A stretch of 64,000 nucleotides of DNA from contig JAPPIB010000004.1 of assembly GCA_028820695.1 (NCBI GenBank), positions 22,376-86,375 of the forward strand. The letters are read 5' to 3'. Positions 35,717-45,470 of the stretch are shown here, one piece after another (position 1 is the first letter of the stretch; each line of letters begins with the position of its first letter). This stretch comes from Acidiferrobacterales bacterium (GTDB taxonomy: Bacteria; Pseudomonadota; Gammaproteobacteria; Arenicellales; JAJDZL01). Under the pieces are notes generated by a model. That model saw only the letters and a program-made list of their open reading frames with translations. It was not told the DNA's origin and did not search any database. The position numbers and the translations under genes are program-made.

Positions 35717-36850
35717 TTACAGACCTGCCTTGACCTCCTCAAACATGGCTTGCAGTACCGCTTCATTCTTGATCGGCACCTGGAAAATACCCGAGTTCAG
35801 CACTGCGTCGGCATCCCTGGAAAGTCCGCGTTGAGCCAAGTCGTCGTCGGTTACGAGATCAAACGCCTTTTGATTGGCATGTCCATAGCCCTCTTCCAGG
35901 ATCTCGAACTGTCCGGAATCAGGTGACAGGAATGCATCAATCACGTCATAGGACTTTTCAAGTTTTTCCGGGTCGGCCGCGCTCATCAGGCAGAAGCCAC
36001 AGACCCAGGTCATCGCGCCTTCCTTCGGTTGCATGTATTTGACATCGTAGCCTTGATTCTTCAGTGATGTGAATGCATCATTCCAAGCACTGGTGGCGAC
36101 GAGTTCTCCCGCTGCCATTGAATTTTCGATGTCGGTCGGACTTGTCCAGTAATAACGCAGCAAAGGCAGCTGCTCACGCAGTAATTCCCGAGTTTTTTCG
36201 ACCTCAGCGTCGGTCATGTCGAACGGGTTGGCTGCACCGCCATAAATCGCCGCGACCATGACACCATCAATCAAACTATCGGACATCGATAGGCGACCGG
36301 AATATCGCTCGTCCCACAAGATGCCCCAAGTTTCGTTCTCCAGATAGCTCGGATCAACCAGATCGGGACGATACATCACCGATGTCTGACCCCAATCCGC
36401 AGGTACGAAATAACGCTGGCCTTCGTGAACCATGCCTGGAATTTCTTTCAATGACGGAATCACATCGTCCCAGTGGCTGAGTCGGCTGGTGTCGATCGGT
36501 TGAAGAATTCCGGCATCGCGCCAGATCTCAACCTTGTAGGAGCACGGATGCGTTACATCGTACTGTGCACCCGCCTTGATCTTTGCAAACGCTTCCTCTT
36601 CATCCCCGAAAATCGCGAAATTCGGCAATTCACCATATTTGTCAAGATACTGCTGATGATGTTCCACCACATCCCAGCCTTCCCAGGTAAATACGTTCGG
36701 GTGATCATCTGCCGCGGCATGCGCAGCTCCAGGCATCAGTGGAATTGTTACTGCAACAGCACCCAGTGACGCCATATAGGCGTTGAACTGCCGTCGGGAC
36801 ATCTGTCCCGTCGCTCGCATTTCGATAATGTCGTCTTTCTTGTAATCCAT
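35717..36850 (-). CDS. potD: Polyamine-type periplasmic binding protein with Tat-like signal
   Basis: Solute-binding protein of 377 residues (type II fold, PotD/PotF group). The N-terminus contains MSRRQFNAYMASLGAVAVTI, an S/R-R-x-F-type twin-arginine signal, with cleavage near AHAA. The mature part has NVFTWEGWDVVEHHQQYLDK, matching the VYNW-start of polyamine-binding proteins, and acidic and Trp residues for amine binding (PADWGQTSVMY, TSAWNDAF). ATG 36850 is chosen; the upstream codons of the open frame lack support. First gene of the operon. The true ligand may be spermidine, putrescine or another cationic or amino compound. Confidence 0.87.
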   Translation of the reverse strand: MDYKKDDIIEMRATGQMSRRQFNAYMASLGAVAVTIPLMPGAAHAAADDHPNVFTWEGWDVVEHHQQYLDKYGELPNFAIFGDEEEAFAKIKAGAQYDVTHPCSYKVEIWRDAGILQPIDTSRLSHWDDVIPSLKEIPGMVHEGQRYFVPADWGQTSVMYRPDLVDPSYLENETWGILWDERYSGRLSMSDSLIDGVMVAAIYGGAANPFDMTDAEVEKTRELLREQLPLLRYYWTSPTDIENSMAAGELVATSAWNDAFTSLKNQGYDVKYMQPKEGAMTWVCGFCLMSAADPEKLEKSYDVIDAFLSPDSGQFEILEEGYGHANQKAFDLVTDDDLAQRGLSRDADAVLNSGIFQVPIKNEAVLQAMFEEVKAGL

Positions 36851-37100
36851 GGTAGATTCTACTCCCAACTCAAAGTTTCCAATTCTATCAGTCAAAAACA
36901 CTCAACTATTGTTTTCGTCGACGATGTATTAAGTTTATCGAAGTGATTTTATAAGAATTGCCAGATTGATTGGAATCTTTTGAACCGACTTCAATATTCC
37001 TCCGACTAATGCTTGCTTGACTGCAAGGCGCGCAGATCAATCGTTCCGGCCGGTCATGTCACTTGCGAACCAAAAATAGGGAGATCAATTCCCAAATCTC

Positions 37101-37445
37101 ATGCAACAGGATAAACGCATAAAGTTTCTGAAATCGGAAACCGAAGATGATGAAATTCCGGTTAACTCACAATCAAAAGACGATTTTTTTAAGTTCGTAA
37201 CAACAAATCGACGAATACGCATCGGTGATGTTGCAGTTACCGATGAAGGGAATCCAAGGGCGGTCTGGCGAGATGACAAGCAATCATTCTTAGGCTTGCA
37301 GTCCATGGGAGACAAGAATATTCAGTTTGCAATATTTAAGCGGAGAAGTAATTCACCCGTTTCCAGAGTCACGGGGCGCGGCACTTTCGAAGGAGTCTCG
37401 GAACAGGTAAAGGCGTTTCAATTGGATTCGTTGATTTACAAGTGA
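37101..37445 (+). CDS. Small hypothetical protein, AT-rich
   Basis: Protein of 114 residues, ATG 37101, with GGGAG upstream. The first 35 residues are charged and look disordered; the rest (RIRIGDVAVTDEGNPRAVWR to FQLDSLIYK) is probably a beta-rich domain containing LGLQSMGDKNIQFAIFKRR. This core resembles a group of conserved hypothetical proteins that often occur singly or in two-gene modules; I cannot name a function. No partner gene is visible in the 255 bases downstream. Base composition is more AT-rich than its neighbours, consistent with recent acquisition. Confidence 0.6.
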   Translation: MQQDKRIKFLKSETEDDEIPVNSQSKDDFFKFVTTNRRIRIGDVAVTDEGNPRAVWRDDKQSFLGLQSMGDKNIQFAIFKRRSNSPVSRVTGRGTFEGVSEQVKAFQLDSLIYK

Positions 37446-37700
37446 GTGTGAAATAAATTCCATTTGAACATAACCACTTTCGTGATGCCAGTTCCCGAAT
37501 AATTCGACAACACAGCATTCCCGCCGGACTGCCAGATTGAATGCCCAATTATCGTGATTTCGATAGGGTGGATTTCATGAGTCGAAAACTGACTGAACCT
37601 TTATGAATTCACCTCATTGGGCACAGCGGACTGAGGATGAACAGTTCAGCGACTATGTATCAGTACGGCAGCACAAGCCCGTTGCCGCCCGCACCACAAC

Positions 37701-40463
37701 TTACGTCATCGGCAACCTTTCGACTCTCGCCGCGCAGTACTTGTACTCCGGAATCTTGCCCATGGGATCAAGGGCTGGATTCGTCAGCATGTTTGCGGCT
37801 GCCTCAGCATAGCAGAAGGGAACAAAAACCATCCCGTCCGGTATGGCAAAATCCTGTCGGGTCCTCAGCGAGATCTTACCCCGTCGGGTCACGATACTGA
37901 CCATTTCGCCAGGCTGGATACCAAGTTTCTGGAGTTGACTCGGTGAAAAACTCGCGACCGCCTCAGGCTCAATCTGATCAAGTACCTTGGCCCTTCGAGT
38001 CATGGCGCCGGTGTGCCAGTGCTCTAGTTGCCGACCGGTAGTCAGTATCATCGGGTAATCCTGATCCGGCTCCTCATCCGGTGGCACAATGCCTGCCGGT
38101 ACAAGCTTTGCCCGTCCGCTGGCGGTCGGAAAACCTTCTCCAAACACAATCTCATTGCCGGGCTGATCAGGTGCATCGCAAGGATAGGTCACTGAACTCT
38201 CCGCATCAACTCTCTGCCATGTAATATTGTCAAGTGATGGCATGACACTGGCCATTTCTGCAAAGACCTCGGCCGGTCCTGAATAATTCCAGTCAAGACC
38301 CAGTCGAATCGCGAGTTCCTGAATGATCCACCAGTCCTGTCTGGTATCACCTGGCAGCTTCAGTGCCGCACGACCCATCTGAACCTGGCGATTGGTGTTG
38401 GTTACCGTCCCGTGCTTTTCCGGCCATGCAGATGCCGGCAGAATCACATCGGCGTGAAACGCGGTCTCGGTCAAGAACAAATCCTGCACAACCAGATGGT
38501 CAAGTCTTGCCAACGCTTGTCTGGCATGGTGAACGTCGGGGTCCGACATGGCCGGATTTTCTCCCATCACATACATCCCGCGAATCTGACCGGCGTGAAC
38601 CGCATCCATGATTTCCACTACGGTCAGACCTTTTTCAGGGTCCAGTGAAGTGCCCCATTCATCTTCGAAACGCGAACGGATGTTTTCAGAATCCACCGCC
38701 TGGTAGTCCGGGAATACCATGGGAATCAATCCGGCATCGGACGCTCCCTGCACATTGTTCTGCCCTCGCAGCGGATGCAATCCGGTGCCAGGGCGACCCA
38801 CCTGCCCGGTAATCGCCGCCAGTGCGATCAGACACCTGGCATTGTCAGTGCCATGGGTATGCTGCGATATCCCCATTCCCCAAAAAATGATGGAGCGGTC
38901 CGCAGTTGCGTATTTTCGGGCAACCAGACGCAATGTGTCCGCGTCAATGCCGCATATCCTGGACATTTCCTCCGGAGAGAAATGCTCGACATGACGTCGG
39001 ATGTTTTCAAACCCTTCTGTAAATTGCTTGACGTATTCGTGATCATAGATATCTTCCTGGATGATCACATGAAGCATGGCATTCAGCAATGCAACATCAG
39101 TTCCAGGATTGAACTGCAACATGTGCGTGGCGTGACGGCCAAGGGCTGTGCCTCGCGGGTCCATCACGATCAGCTCCTTGCCGTTGTTTTTTGCCTGCTT
39201 GAAAAATGTTGCGGCAACCGGGTGGTTTTCCGTTGGATTGGCACCGATGACAACAATGACATCCGAGTCCTTGCATGCGGTAAATGGCGCGGTCACCGCA
39301 CCAGAACCGATACCTTCCAGCAGGGCCGCCACGCTGGAGGCATGACACAGTCTCGTACAGTGGTCAACGTTATTGGTGCCGAATCCAGCCCGAACCAGTT
39401 TCTGAACCAGGTAAGCCTCCTCGTTCGAGCCCTTGGCGGAACCAAATCCCGCCAGACCTTCCGAACCGGATTGTTCAAGAATTTCCCTGAATCCCGCAGC
39501 CGCGTAATCGAGCGCCTCTTCCCACTCCACTTCCCGGAAGTGGGACGCGGGATCAGTCGGATCAATTTGAAGGTCCGCATCCTTGCCGACATCATCGCGA
39601 CGTATCAACGGCTTGGTCAATCGGTGTGGATGACTGACATAGTCAAATCCAAACCGCCCTTTCACACAGAGCCGATTGTTGTTGGCAGGTCCATCGCGGC
39701 CGTTGACCGCGACAATCCTGTCGTCACTGATCTGATACTTGATCTGACACCCGACACCACAATAGGGGCACACACTGTCAACCTCATCGACTTGCAGATT
39801 CAGGTTTACACCCTTGGCGTCAACCAAGGACTCCTCCATCAGGGCTCCGGTCGGGCACGCCTGCACACACTCACCGCAGGCAACACAGGTACTGTCGCCC
39901 ATCGGATCGTCAAAATCGAATACGATCTTCGACTGACTGCCGCGATGGGCCATGCCGATCACGTCGTTGACCTGGACTTCCCTGCAGGCACGGACACATA
40001 AATTGCAATGAATACATGCGTCCAGATAGACCCGCATCGCGGGGTGACTCGGATCTGGTGCCGGTGATTTCCTTGACGGCATTCGATCAGTCTGCGGCTT
40101 CACCTGATCGGTCCATTGCCAGAACCTGGAGTGGGCATCATGCGCCTTGTCCCGAGCCGGCTGATCGGCCTCGAGCATTTCAAATACCATTTTTCGGGCA
40201 AATACAGCCCGATCGCTGCCGGTATGAACCTTCATTCCCTCAGCCGGCTTGCGTATGCAGGATGCTGCCAAAACCCGCTCACCCTCGATCTCGACCATGC
40301 AGGCGCGGCAGTTGCCATCCGCCCGATAACCCGACTCAGTGGAAAAGCAAAGATGTGGCAAAGCGTTGTGCTCGCGGTTGGCGATCTGCCAGATTGTCTC
40401 GTCAGGACCGGCGCTGACCTGCTTTCCGTCAAGCTCAAAACTGATGTTCAATTCGCTGTGCAT
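37701..40463 (-). CDS. fdsA: NAD-dependent formate dehydrogenase alpha subunit (Mo/W, Cys type)
   Basis: Molybdopterin oxidoreductase of about 920 residues that oxidises formate to CO2. Domains in order: 2Fe-2S ferredoxin (Cys39, 52, 55, 69); cluster-binding regions with Cys150/153/156/160, Cys193/196/199/203 and Cys232/235/239/266; then the bis-MGD catalytic domains. The active-site residue is Cys373 in DHCTRLCHASS, so it is not a selenoenzyme. ATG 40463 overlaps the end of the beta/gamma gene by 16 bases. The soluble, NAD-linked type is inferred from the N-terminal clusters and the NuoEF-like partner. No fdhD or fdsC maturation gene is in the window. Confidence 0.9.
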   Translation of the reverse strand: MHSELNISFELDGKQVSAGPDETIWQIANREHNALPHLCFSTESGYRADGNCRACMVEIEGERVLAASCIRKPAEGMKVHTGSDRAVFARKMVFEMLEADQPARDKAHDAHSRFWQWTDQVKPQTDRMPSRKSPAPDPSHPAMRVYLDACIHCNLCVRACREVQVNDVIGMAHRGSQSKIVFDFDDPMGDSTCVACGECVQACPTGALMEESLVDAKGVNLNLQVDEVDSVCPYCGVGCQIKYQISDDRIVAVNGRDGPANNNRLCVKGRFGFDYVSHPHRLTKPLIRRDDVGKDADLQIDPTDPASHFREVEWEEALDYAAAGFREILEQSGSEGLAGFGSAKGSNEEAYLVQKLVRAGFGTNNVDHCTRLCHASSVAALLEGIGSGAVTAPFTACKDSDVIVVIGANPTENHPVAATFFKQAKNNGKELIVMDPRGTALGRHATHMLQFNPGTDVALLNAMLHVIIQEDIYDHEYVKQFTEGFENIRRHVEHFSPEEMSRICGIDADTLRLVARKYATADRSIIFWGMGISQHTHGTDNARCLIALAAITGQVGRPGTGLHPLRGQNNVQGASDAGLIPMVFPDYQAVDSENIRSRFEDEWGTSLDPEKGLTVVEIMDAVHAGQIRGMYVMGENPAMSDPDVHHARQALARLDHLVVQDLFLTETAFHADVILPASAWPEKHGTVTNTNRQVQMGRAALKLPGDTRQDWWIIQELAIRLGLDWNYSGPAEVFAEMASVMPSLDNITWQRVDAESSVTYPCDAPDQPGNEIVFGEGFPTASGRAKLVPAGIVPPDEEPDQDYPMILTTGRQLEHWHTGAMTRRAKVLDQIEPEAVASFSPSQLQKLGIQPGEMVSIVTRRGKISLRTRQDFAIPDGMVFVPFCYAEAAANMLTNPALDPMGKIPEYKYCAARVERLPMT

Positions 40464-42181
40464 GCCTCGTCTTCCTGAAAGAATCTCATCACCGAAAACA
40501 GCGGATTCGCCGCAGCCTGGCCGAGACCGCATATCGAGGCGTCCATCATTGCATTTCCGATGTCCGTAAGCAAAGCCTCATCCCACTGACCCTTTTCCAT
40601 CAGCTTGACTGCCTTTTCGGTGCCAACACGACAAGGGGTGCACTGACCACAACTCTCATCTTCGAAAAACCGCATAAGATTCAACGCCGCGTCCTTCGTG
40701 CTATCCTGGTCGCTGAGTATCACGACTGCGTGAGACCCCACAAAGCAACCGTATTGCTCCAATTGTCCAAAGTCAAGTGGAAGGTCAGCCATGCTTGCCG
40801 GCAGAATGCCGCCTGAAGCGCCGCCGGGCAGATAGGCCCTGAATTCGTGCCCCGGTGCCATGCCGCCGCTGAACTCCTCGATCAACTCCCGTGCCGTAAC
40901 TCCCGCCGGGGCAACCTTGACCCCGGGTTCATTGACGCGACCGGAAACCGAATAACTCCGAAGACCCTTGCCGCCATTGCGACCGTGTGAGGCAAACCAG
41001 TCTGATCCCTTCTCTACAATATCGCGAATCCAGTACAGAGTCTCAACATTCTGTACCAATGTCGGCCGGTCAAAGATTCCTTTCTCCGCGACATACGGCG
41101 GGCGGTGGCGCGGCAATCCTCGCTTGCCTTCGATTGATTCAATCATTGAGGATTCCTCGCCGCAGATATAGGCACCGGCCCCTCGACGAAGCTCAACGTC
41201 TGTATTCCCATACAATCCCGCTTCCTGAACCCGTGCGAGTTCCTTCAACAGAATCTCCCGGGCAGCCGGGTATTCGTCGCGTAAGTAGATATAGACAGTT
41301 TCCGCCTCCACCACCCACGCCGCGATCAGCATGCCCTCAACAAATCGATGCGGTTCATTTTCGAGATAATAACGATCCTTGAATGTACCGGGCTCACCTT
41401 CATCCGCGTTCACTGCCATGAGCCGCGGTCCCTCGTAGCCGCGAACTATCTTCCACTTCAGACCTGTCGGAAATCCGGCCCCACCCATGCCACGCAAGGG
41501 AGATTCCTGAAGCAGTGCGACCATTTCTTCCCGTGTTCTCTTTCCGGAGTGACAACTTTCCAACAGCCTGTAGCCACCCTCAAATTGATAGGCATCCAGA
41601 TCCTGATAGGATGGGATTGCTGGACTGGTCTCACGGGCTGAAACTGCGCTGGCAACCAAATTAACGGTCGCATGATCGATATGGTTGTGCCCCACTTCCA
41701 CAGTCGGTGCCGTATCGCATCGCCCCATGCATGGCGCCCTGAGAATCCTGACTCTCGGTCCCAGCTCCTCTTGCAGGTTCGCAAGCAATTGCTGCGCACC
41801 GAACATCTCACAGGTCAGACTGTCACATACTCGAACTGTGATCGGCGGGGGTGGATTCTCGTCTTCTGCGATGATCGAAAAATGAGCATAGAACGTCGCC
41901 GTCTCATAGACTTCCGCAAGAGACAGGCGCATGATTTGCGCAAGCGCAACAAGATTGTCGGAGTGAATGCCGCCATAGTGGTCCTGCAACGCATGAAGAT
42001 ATTCCACCAGCAGATCACGACGAATGGGCGAGTGTCCGATGATGTCCCTGACCTCCGCCAAAATCTCGGGAGACACCTGCCTGCCTTTGGGCACGCTGCG
42101 GTGTCGGGCCTTGCCTCTGCCCGGATGTCTGGGGCGAACTAATTCTGACACTTCCTTTGCCTTCAGTCTTAATCTAGTCAA
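40448..42181 (-). CDS. Fused NuoE-NuoF-like formate dehydrogenase subunit
   Basis: Protein of 577 residues joining two subunits that are separate (FdsG and FdsB, NuoE and NuoF) in many bacteria. Residues about 30-180 are the NuoE-like 2Fe-2S domain with Cys119, Cys124, Cys151 and Cys155. Residues about 195-577 are the NuoF-like part, with the NADH/FMN site GMGGAGFPTGLKW and ADEGEPGTFKDR, GAGAYICGEESS, and a 4Fe-4S motif CGQCTPCRVG plus a distal Cys. It transfers electrons from the alpha subunit to NAD. It is the upstream partner of the alpha gene, and they overlap. Confidence 0.9.
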   Translation of the reverse strand: MTRLRLKAKEVSELVRPRHPGRGKARHRSVPKGRQVSPEILAEVRDIIGHSPIRRDLLVEYLHALQDHYGGIHSDNLVALAQIMRLSLAEVYETATFYAHFSIIAEDENPPPPITVRVCDSLTCEMFGAQQLLANLQEELGPRVRILRAPCMGRCDTAPTVEVGHNHIDHATVNLVASAVSARETSPAIPSYQDLDAYQFEGGYRLLESCHSGKRTREEMVALLQESPLRGMGGAGFPTGLKWKIVRGYEGPRLMAVNADEGEPGTFKDRYYLENEPHRFVEGMLIAAWVVEAETVYIYLRDEYPAAREILLKELARVQEAGLYGNTDVELRRGAGAYICGEESSMIESIEGKRGLPRHRPPYVAEKGIFDRPTLVQNVETLYWIRDIVEKGSDWFASHGRNGGKGLRSYSVSGRVNEPGVKVAPAGVTARELIEEFSGGMAPGHEFRAYLPGGASGGILPASMADLPLDFGQLEQYGCFVGSHAVVILSDQDSTKDAALNLMRFFEDESCGQCTPCRVGTEKAVKLMEKGQWDEALLTDIGNAMMDASICGLGQAAANPLFSVMRFFQEDEACTAN

Positions 42182-42293
42182 CAGTGATAAACCGACAGTC
42201 CGACACAGGCCGCACCTGACGGTCAGATCACTCGACTATTTTATATGAACAGGTTGGAGGGGTACGCGAAACGCAAGAATCGATGGGGAGAGA

Positions 42294-43037
42294 TCACGAA
42301 CACTTCGAATCACCGCAGTTCAGGCAAGTCATACAACCGTCCAGATAGACGACTGCACGAATGTTGCAGGCATGGCAAAGCACAGCACCTTCCGGGAGGC
42401 CGTCATCTGCCGCATCACCGGAGGACAGTTTGGTGCGGGCTTCGAATTCCTGGCGCTTTTCTTGAAGAATCTTTTGTGTATGTTCCGGGAGCGCTTCATC
42501 CTGAATCATCCCGATCCGTTTCATATGCGTTTCGATTATGGATCCGATTTCGGCGACAAGTGACGGGATGTATTTGCCGCCCCTTTGAAAATACCCGCCT
42601 CTTGGGTCAAATACCGCCTGCATCTCCTCGACCAGGAAAGCGCTGTCGCCCCCCTTTCGGAACACGGCGGAAATGATCCGAGTGAGCGCAACGGTCCACT
42701 GAAAGTTATCCATGTTCTTGGAATTCAGGAAGATCTCGTACGGGCGTTTCCTTTCGTATGGAGTGCCGGCATTGACGATCATGTCGTTGATCGTCACATA
42801 CAATGCATGCTCTGAGTAAGGCGTCTTGATCTTGTAAGTACTGCCCTTGAGCATCTCCGGACGCTCGATGCGTTCATGCATTTCAATGATATTGGACGTT
42901 TCCTCCGGCAGATCCCGGATAAGATCGCCATCAGTCAGGGAACTGTTGCTTTCGGCGGGCGAAAAAAGCGAGTTGGACGAATCTGTCTTGTTCGTCACCC
43001 GATAGTTGACAATGGGCTTGCTGATCTTGGTAGCCAT
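42294..43037 (-). CDS. nrdJb: Class II ribonucleotide reductase C-terminal subunit (NrdJb)
   Basis: Protein of 247 residues carrying the TSCPD-like region and C-terminal zinc-ribbon of B12-dependent ribonucleotide reductase. The segment GTPYERKRPYEIFLNSK and the Cys-rich tail CHACNIRAVVYLDG / CMTCLNCGDSKCS, which holds the redox-active cysteines that re-reduce the enzyme, are visible. In Pseudomonas aeruginosa the enzyme is likewise split into NrdJa and NrdJb. It lies 12 bases after nrdJa, so the two halves are made together. Confidence 0.9.
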   Translation of the reverse strand: MATKISKPIVNYRVTNKTDSSNSLFSPAESNSSLTDGDLIRDLPEETSNIIEMHERIERPEMLKGSTYKIKTPYSEHALYVTINDMIVNAGTPYERKRPYEIFLNSKNMDNFQWTVALTRIISAVFRKGGDSAFLVEEMQAVFDPRGGYFQRGGKYIPSLVAEIGSIIETHMKRIGMIQDEALPEHTQKILQEKRQEFEARTKLSSGDAADDGLPEGAVLCHACNIRAVVYLDGCMTCLNCGDSKCS

Positions 43038-43049
43038 GTCATCTCACCT

Positions 43050-45179
43050 TCAGAATTTACCGTAATAGCCCTCTTTCAGGGCATCGAAGAGATTTGCCGC
43101 CGTATGCACCTCACCATCATACTCGACCTCTTCATTTCCTTTCAATTGGACGGTGCTGCCGTCCTCAAGCTCGAATTCGTATGTGGTCTCCTCGAGATCC
43201 TTGTCCCTGACCAGAACGCCCTGAAACGCCTCGGGATTGAAGCGAAACGTGGTACAGCCTTTCAAACCGCTCTCGTAGGCGGTCATATAAATATCCTTGA
43301 ACTCCTCAAACGGATAATCAGTCGGCACGTTCGCTGTTTTGGAGATGGAAGAATCCACCCATTTCTGTGCCGCAGCCTGAACCGCGATGTGTTCATTCGG
43401 GGTGACATCGTCCGACTTGACAAAGTAATCGGGCAGGGAGGATGAATCATCCGCTGTCGCATCGGGATCGACCAATTCCCGATATGCAAGCAACTCGTAG
43501 GAGTATACCTTGACATTCTCTTTTGACTTCTTGCCTTCCCGAATCACGTTACGGGTGTATTCGTGTGCGAACGACGGCTCGATACCGTTACTGACATTGT
43601 TTCCGAGTGACAGACTGATGGTGCCTGTCGGCGCGATTGAACTGTGATGCGTGAAGCGCGCACCGATATCGGCAATCTGATCGGTCAGCTCGTCAGGCAG
43701 TTTCTGCATGTATCTGCTGTACTTCGCCAGCAGCACCGACCCTTTCACAGTCTGTCCGACACTGATTCCATCGTCAGCCATTTCCGGTCGACTCGCCATC
43801 ATTTTCGGGGTGACGGTAAACATTTCCTGGAATATCGGTGCGGGTCCTTTCTCGGTTGCCAGTTTCACACCGGTCGTCCAACCGGTCATCGCCATTTCCT
43901 TCGCCACCTGATCGGTGAACACCAGTGATTCCGGGGAACCGTACTTTAGTTTCATCATGGCCAGGGTGGACCCCAGCCCAAGAAAGCCCATGCCGTGGCG
44001 GCGCTTTCTGAGTATTTCTTCCACTTGGGACTTCAGCGGCAGACCGTGAACCTCCACAACGTTGTCCAGCATTCGGGTAAAAATGGCAACCACCTCACGG
44101 TATCGTTCCCAATCGAAACTGACATCGTCGGTAAACGGATTGCTGACGAACTTGGTCAGGTTGACTGACCCGAGCAGACAGGCGCCATATGGCGGCAGGG
44201 GCTGTTCGCCGCAGGGATTGGTGGCCCTGATGTCCTCACAGAACCAGTTATTGTTCATCTCATTGACCCGGTCAATCAGGATGAAGCCGGGTTCGGCATA
44301 GTTGTATGTGAGTTCCATGATTGAGTCCCACAGTCGCCGCGCCTCGATTTTTGAGTAGACGCGCAGGGCAACCCTGCCAAATTCATCTATGACATAGGAA
44401 CTGTTTTCGGCATCAGTTGGCCAGTGATTCCAGATGATCTCATAGTCACCGCTGTCGTGCTCCTGTCGGGTGGCGGGGAATACCAGATTCCACATGTCAT
44501 CTGCGGCCACAGCCTTGACGAAATCGTCGGTGATCAGGCAGGACAAATTGAATTGGCGAAGACAACCGTCTTTTGTCTTGGCCCTTATGAACTCCATGAT
44601 GTCGGGGTGCGATACGTCAAATACACCCATCTGCGCGCCGCGGCGCCCGCCAGCCGATGAGACTGTAAAACACATCGCGTCAAAGATGTCCATAAAGGAA
44701 AGCGGACCGGAGGTATACGCACCAGCACCGCTGACAAAAGCGCCTTTGGGTCTCAGGGTGGAGAATTCGTAGCCGATCCCGCAACCGGACTTCAGGGTGA
44801 GGCCCGCTTCATAGACCGAATGCAGTATGCCTTTCATCGAATCGGTAATCGTATTCGATACTGTACAGTTGATGGTACTGGTGGCTGGTTTGTGTCTCTG
44901 TGCCCCAGCATTGGAGACAATGCGTCCTGCTGGTATCGCACCGTTCTGAAGCGCCCAGACGAAATCATCAAACCATCTTTTTCGAACCGGGCGCGCCTCC
45001 ACTGCAGCCAGTGCCTTTGCGACTCGCACATAGGTATCCTCGATTGTCTGGTCAATAACTTCGCCGGATTTGGCTTTCAGGCGGTATTTCCGATCCCAGG
45101 TATCAAGCGAGGCGGCCTGGAAATCGATGGTTTGGGGAGGTTCGGGTATGAGTTGCAGGTTATTTTGCACAACGGCCAT
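43050..45179 (-). CDS. nrdJa: Adenosylcobalamin-dependent ribonucleotide reductase, catalytic subunit (NrdJa)
   Basis: Catalytic subunit of 709 residues that reduces ribonucleotides to deoxyribonucleotides using adenosylcobalamin to generate the thiyl radical, with or without oxygen. The substrate-site segment ATNPCGEQPLPPYGACLLGS, the GGRRGAQMGVFDVSHPDIME region, RRHGMGFLGLGSTLAMMK and SIAPTGTISLSLGNNVSNGI are class II landmarks. The C-terminal cysteine tail is on the separate nrdJb gene. The ATG at 45179 (MAVVQNN) has only a weak ribosome site. It lies in a block between cbbO/norD and the formate dehydrogenase genes. Confidence 0.95.
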   Translation of the reverse strand: MAVVQNNLQLIPEPPQTIDFQAASLDTWDRKYRLKAKSGEVIDQTIEDTYVRVAKALAAVEARPVRKRWFDDFVWALQNGAIPAGRIVSNAGAQRHKPATSTINCTVSNTITDSMKGILHSVYEAGLTLKSGCGIGYEFSTLRPKGAFVSGAGAYTSGPLSFMDIFDAMCFTVSSAGGRRGAQMGVFDVSHPDIMEFIRAKTKDGCLRQFNLSCLITDDFVKAVAADDMWNLVFPATRQEHDSGDYEIIWNHWPTDAENSSYVIDEFGRVALRVYSKIEARRLWDSIMELTYNYAEPGFILIDRVNEMNNNWFCEDIRATNPCGEQPLPPYGACLLGSVNLTKFVSNPFTDDVSFDWERYREVVAIFTRMLDNVVEVHGLPLKSQVEEILRKRRHGMGFLGLGSTLAMMKLKYGSPESLVFTDQVAKEMAMTGWTTGVKLATEKGPAPIFQEMFTVTPKMMASRPEMADDGISVGQTVKGSVLLAKYSRYMQKLPDELTDQIADIGARFTHHSSIAPTGTISLSLGNNVSNGIEPSFAHEYTRNVIREGKKSKENVKVYSYELLAYRELVDPDATADDSSSLPDYFVKSDDVTPNEHIAVQAAAQKWVDSSISKTANVPTDYPFEEFKDIYMTAYESGLKGCTTFRFNPEAFQGVLVRDKDLEETTYEFELEDGSTVQLKGNEEVEYDGEVHTAANLFDALKEGYYGKF

Positions 45180-45260
45180 ATATATTTATTATGTTCCTGT
45201 CGCAAATTGGAAAATCTGCGCACTTCAAGATCTCTATTTGGGTGTTATGTTGTTATTATG

Positions 45261-45300
45261 GACTTCGCTGAGTTGACCGGACTGGCGTTCAGCCGAAGTC
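45261..45300 (-). promoter_or_regulatory. Stem-loop in the nrdJa leader
   Basis: GACTTCGCTGA and TCAGCCGAAGTC pair over 11 positions with a one-base bulge around a long loop. It lies about 80 bases upstream of nrdJa, after the cbbO/norD stop. No T-run follows on the minus strand. It could be a leader structure or a processing site. Confidence 0.35.
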
Positions 45301-45470
45301 TGGAAAAATTATATTTTATCTTTCGGTTGCTGATGCGATTGTTTTTGGATCATTTTGATTGACACTGCCTTTTCCAACCACCATGAATCCGCTATTCGTT
45401 CAACCGGTATAATTCTGATAATGTTGCCATATCAAATATATAAGTGAATATTTTTGCGCTCACACAAGCT

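Noticed and set aside
38775..40001. 408-codon plus-strand frame antisense to the formate dehydrogenase gene
   Set aside because: It is the reverse shadow of a well-supported gene with all cofactor motifs; it has no domain features.
45180..45470. Cobalamin riboswitch before nrdJa
   Set aside because: A B12-dependent enzyme made this attractive, but I found no B12 box or the expected multi-stem layout in the leader, only one simple hairpin.
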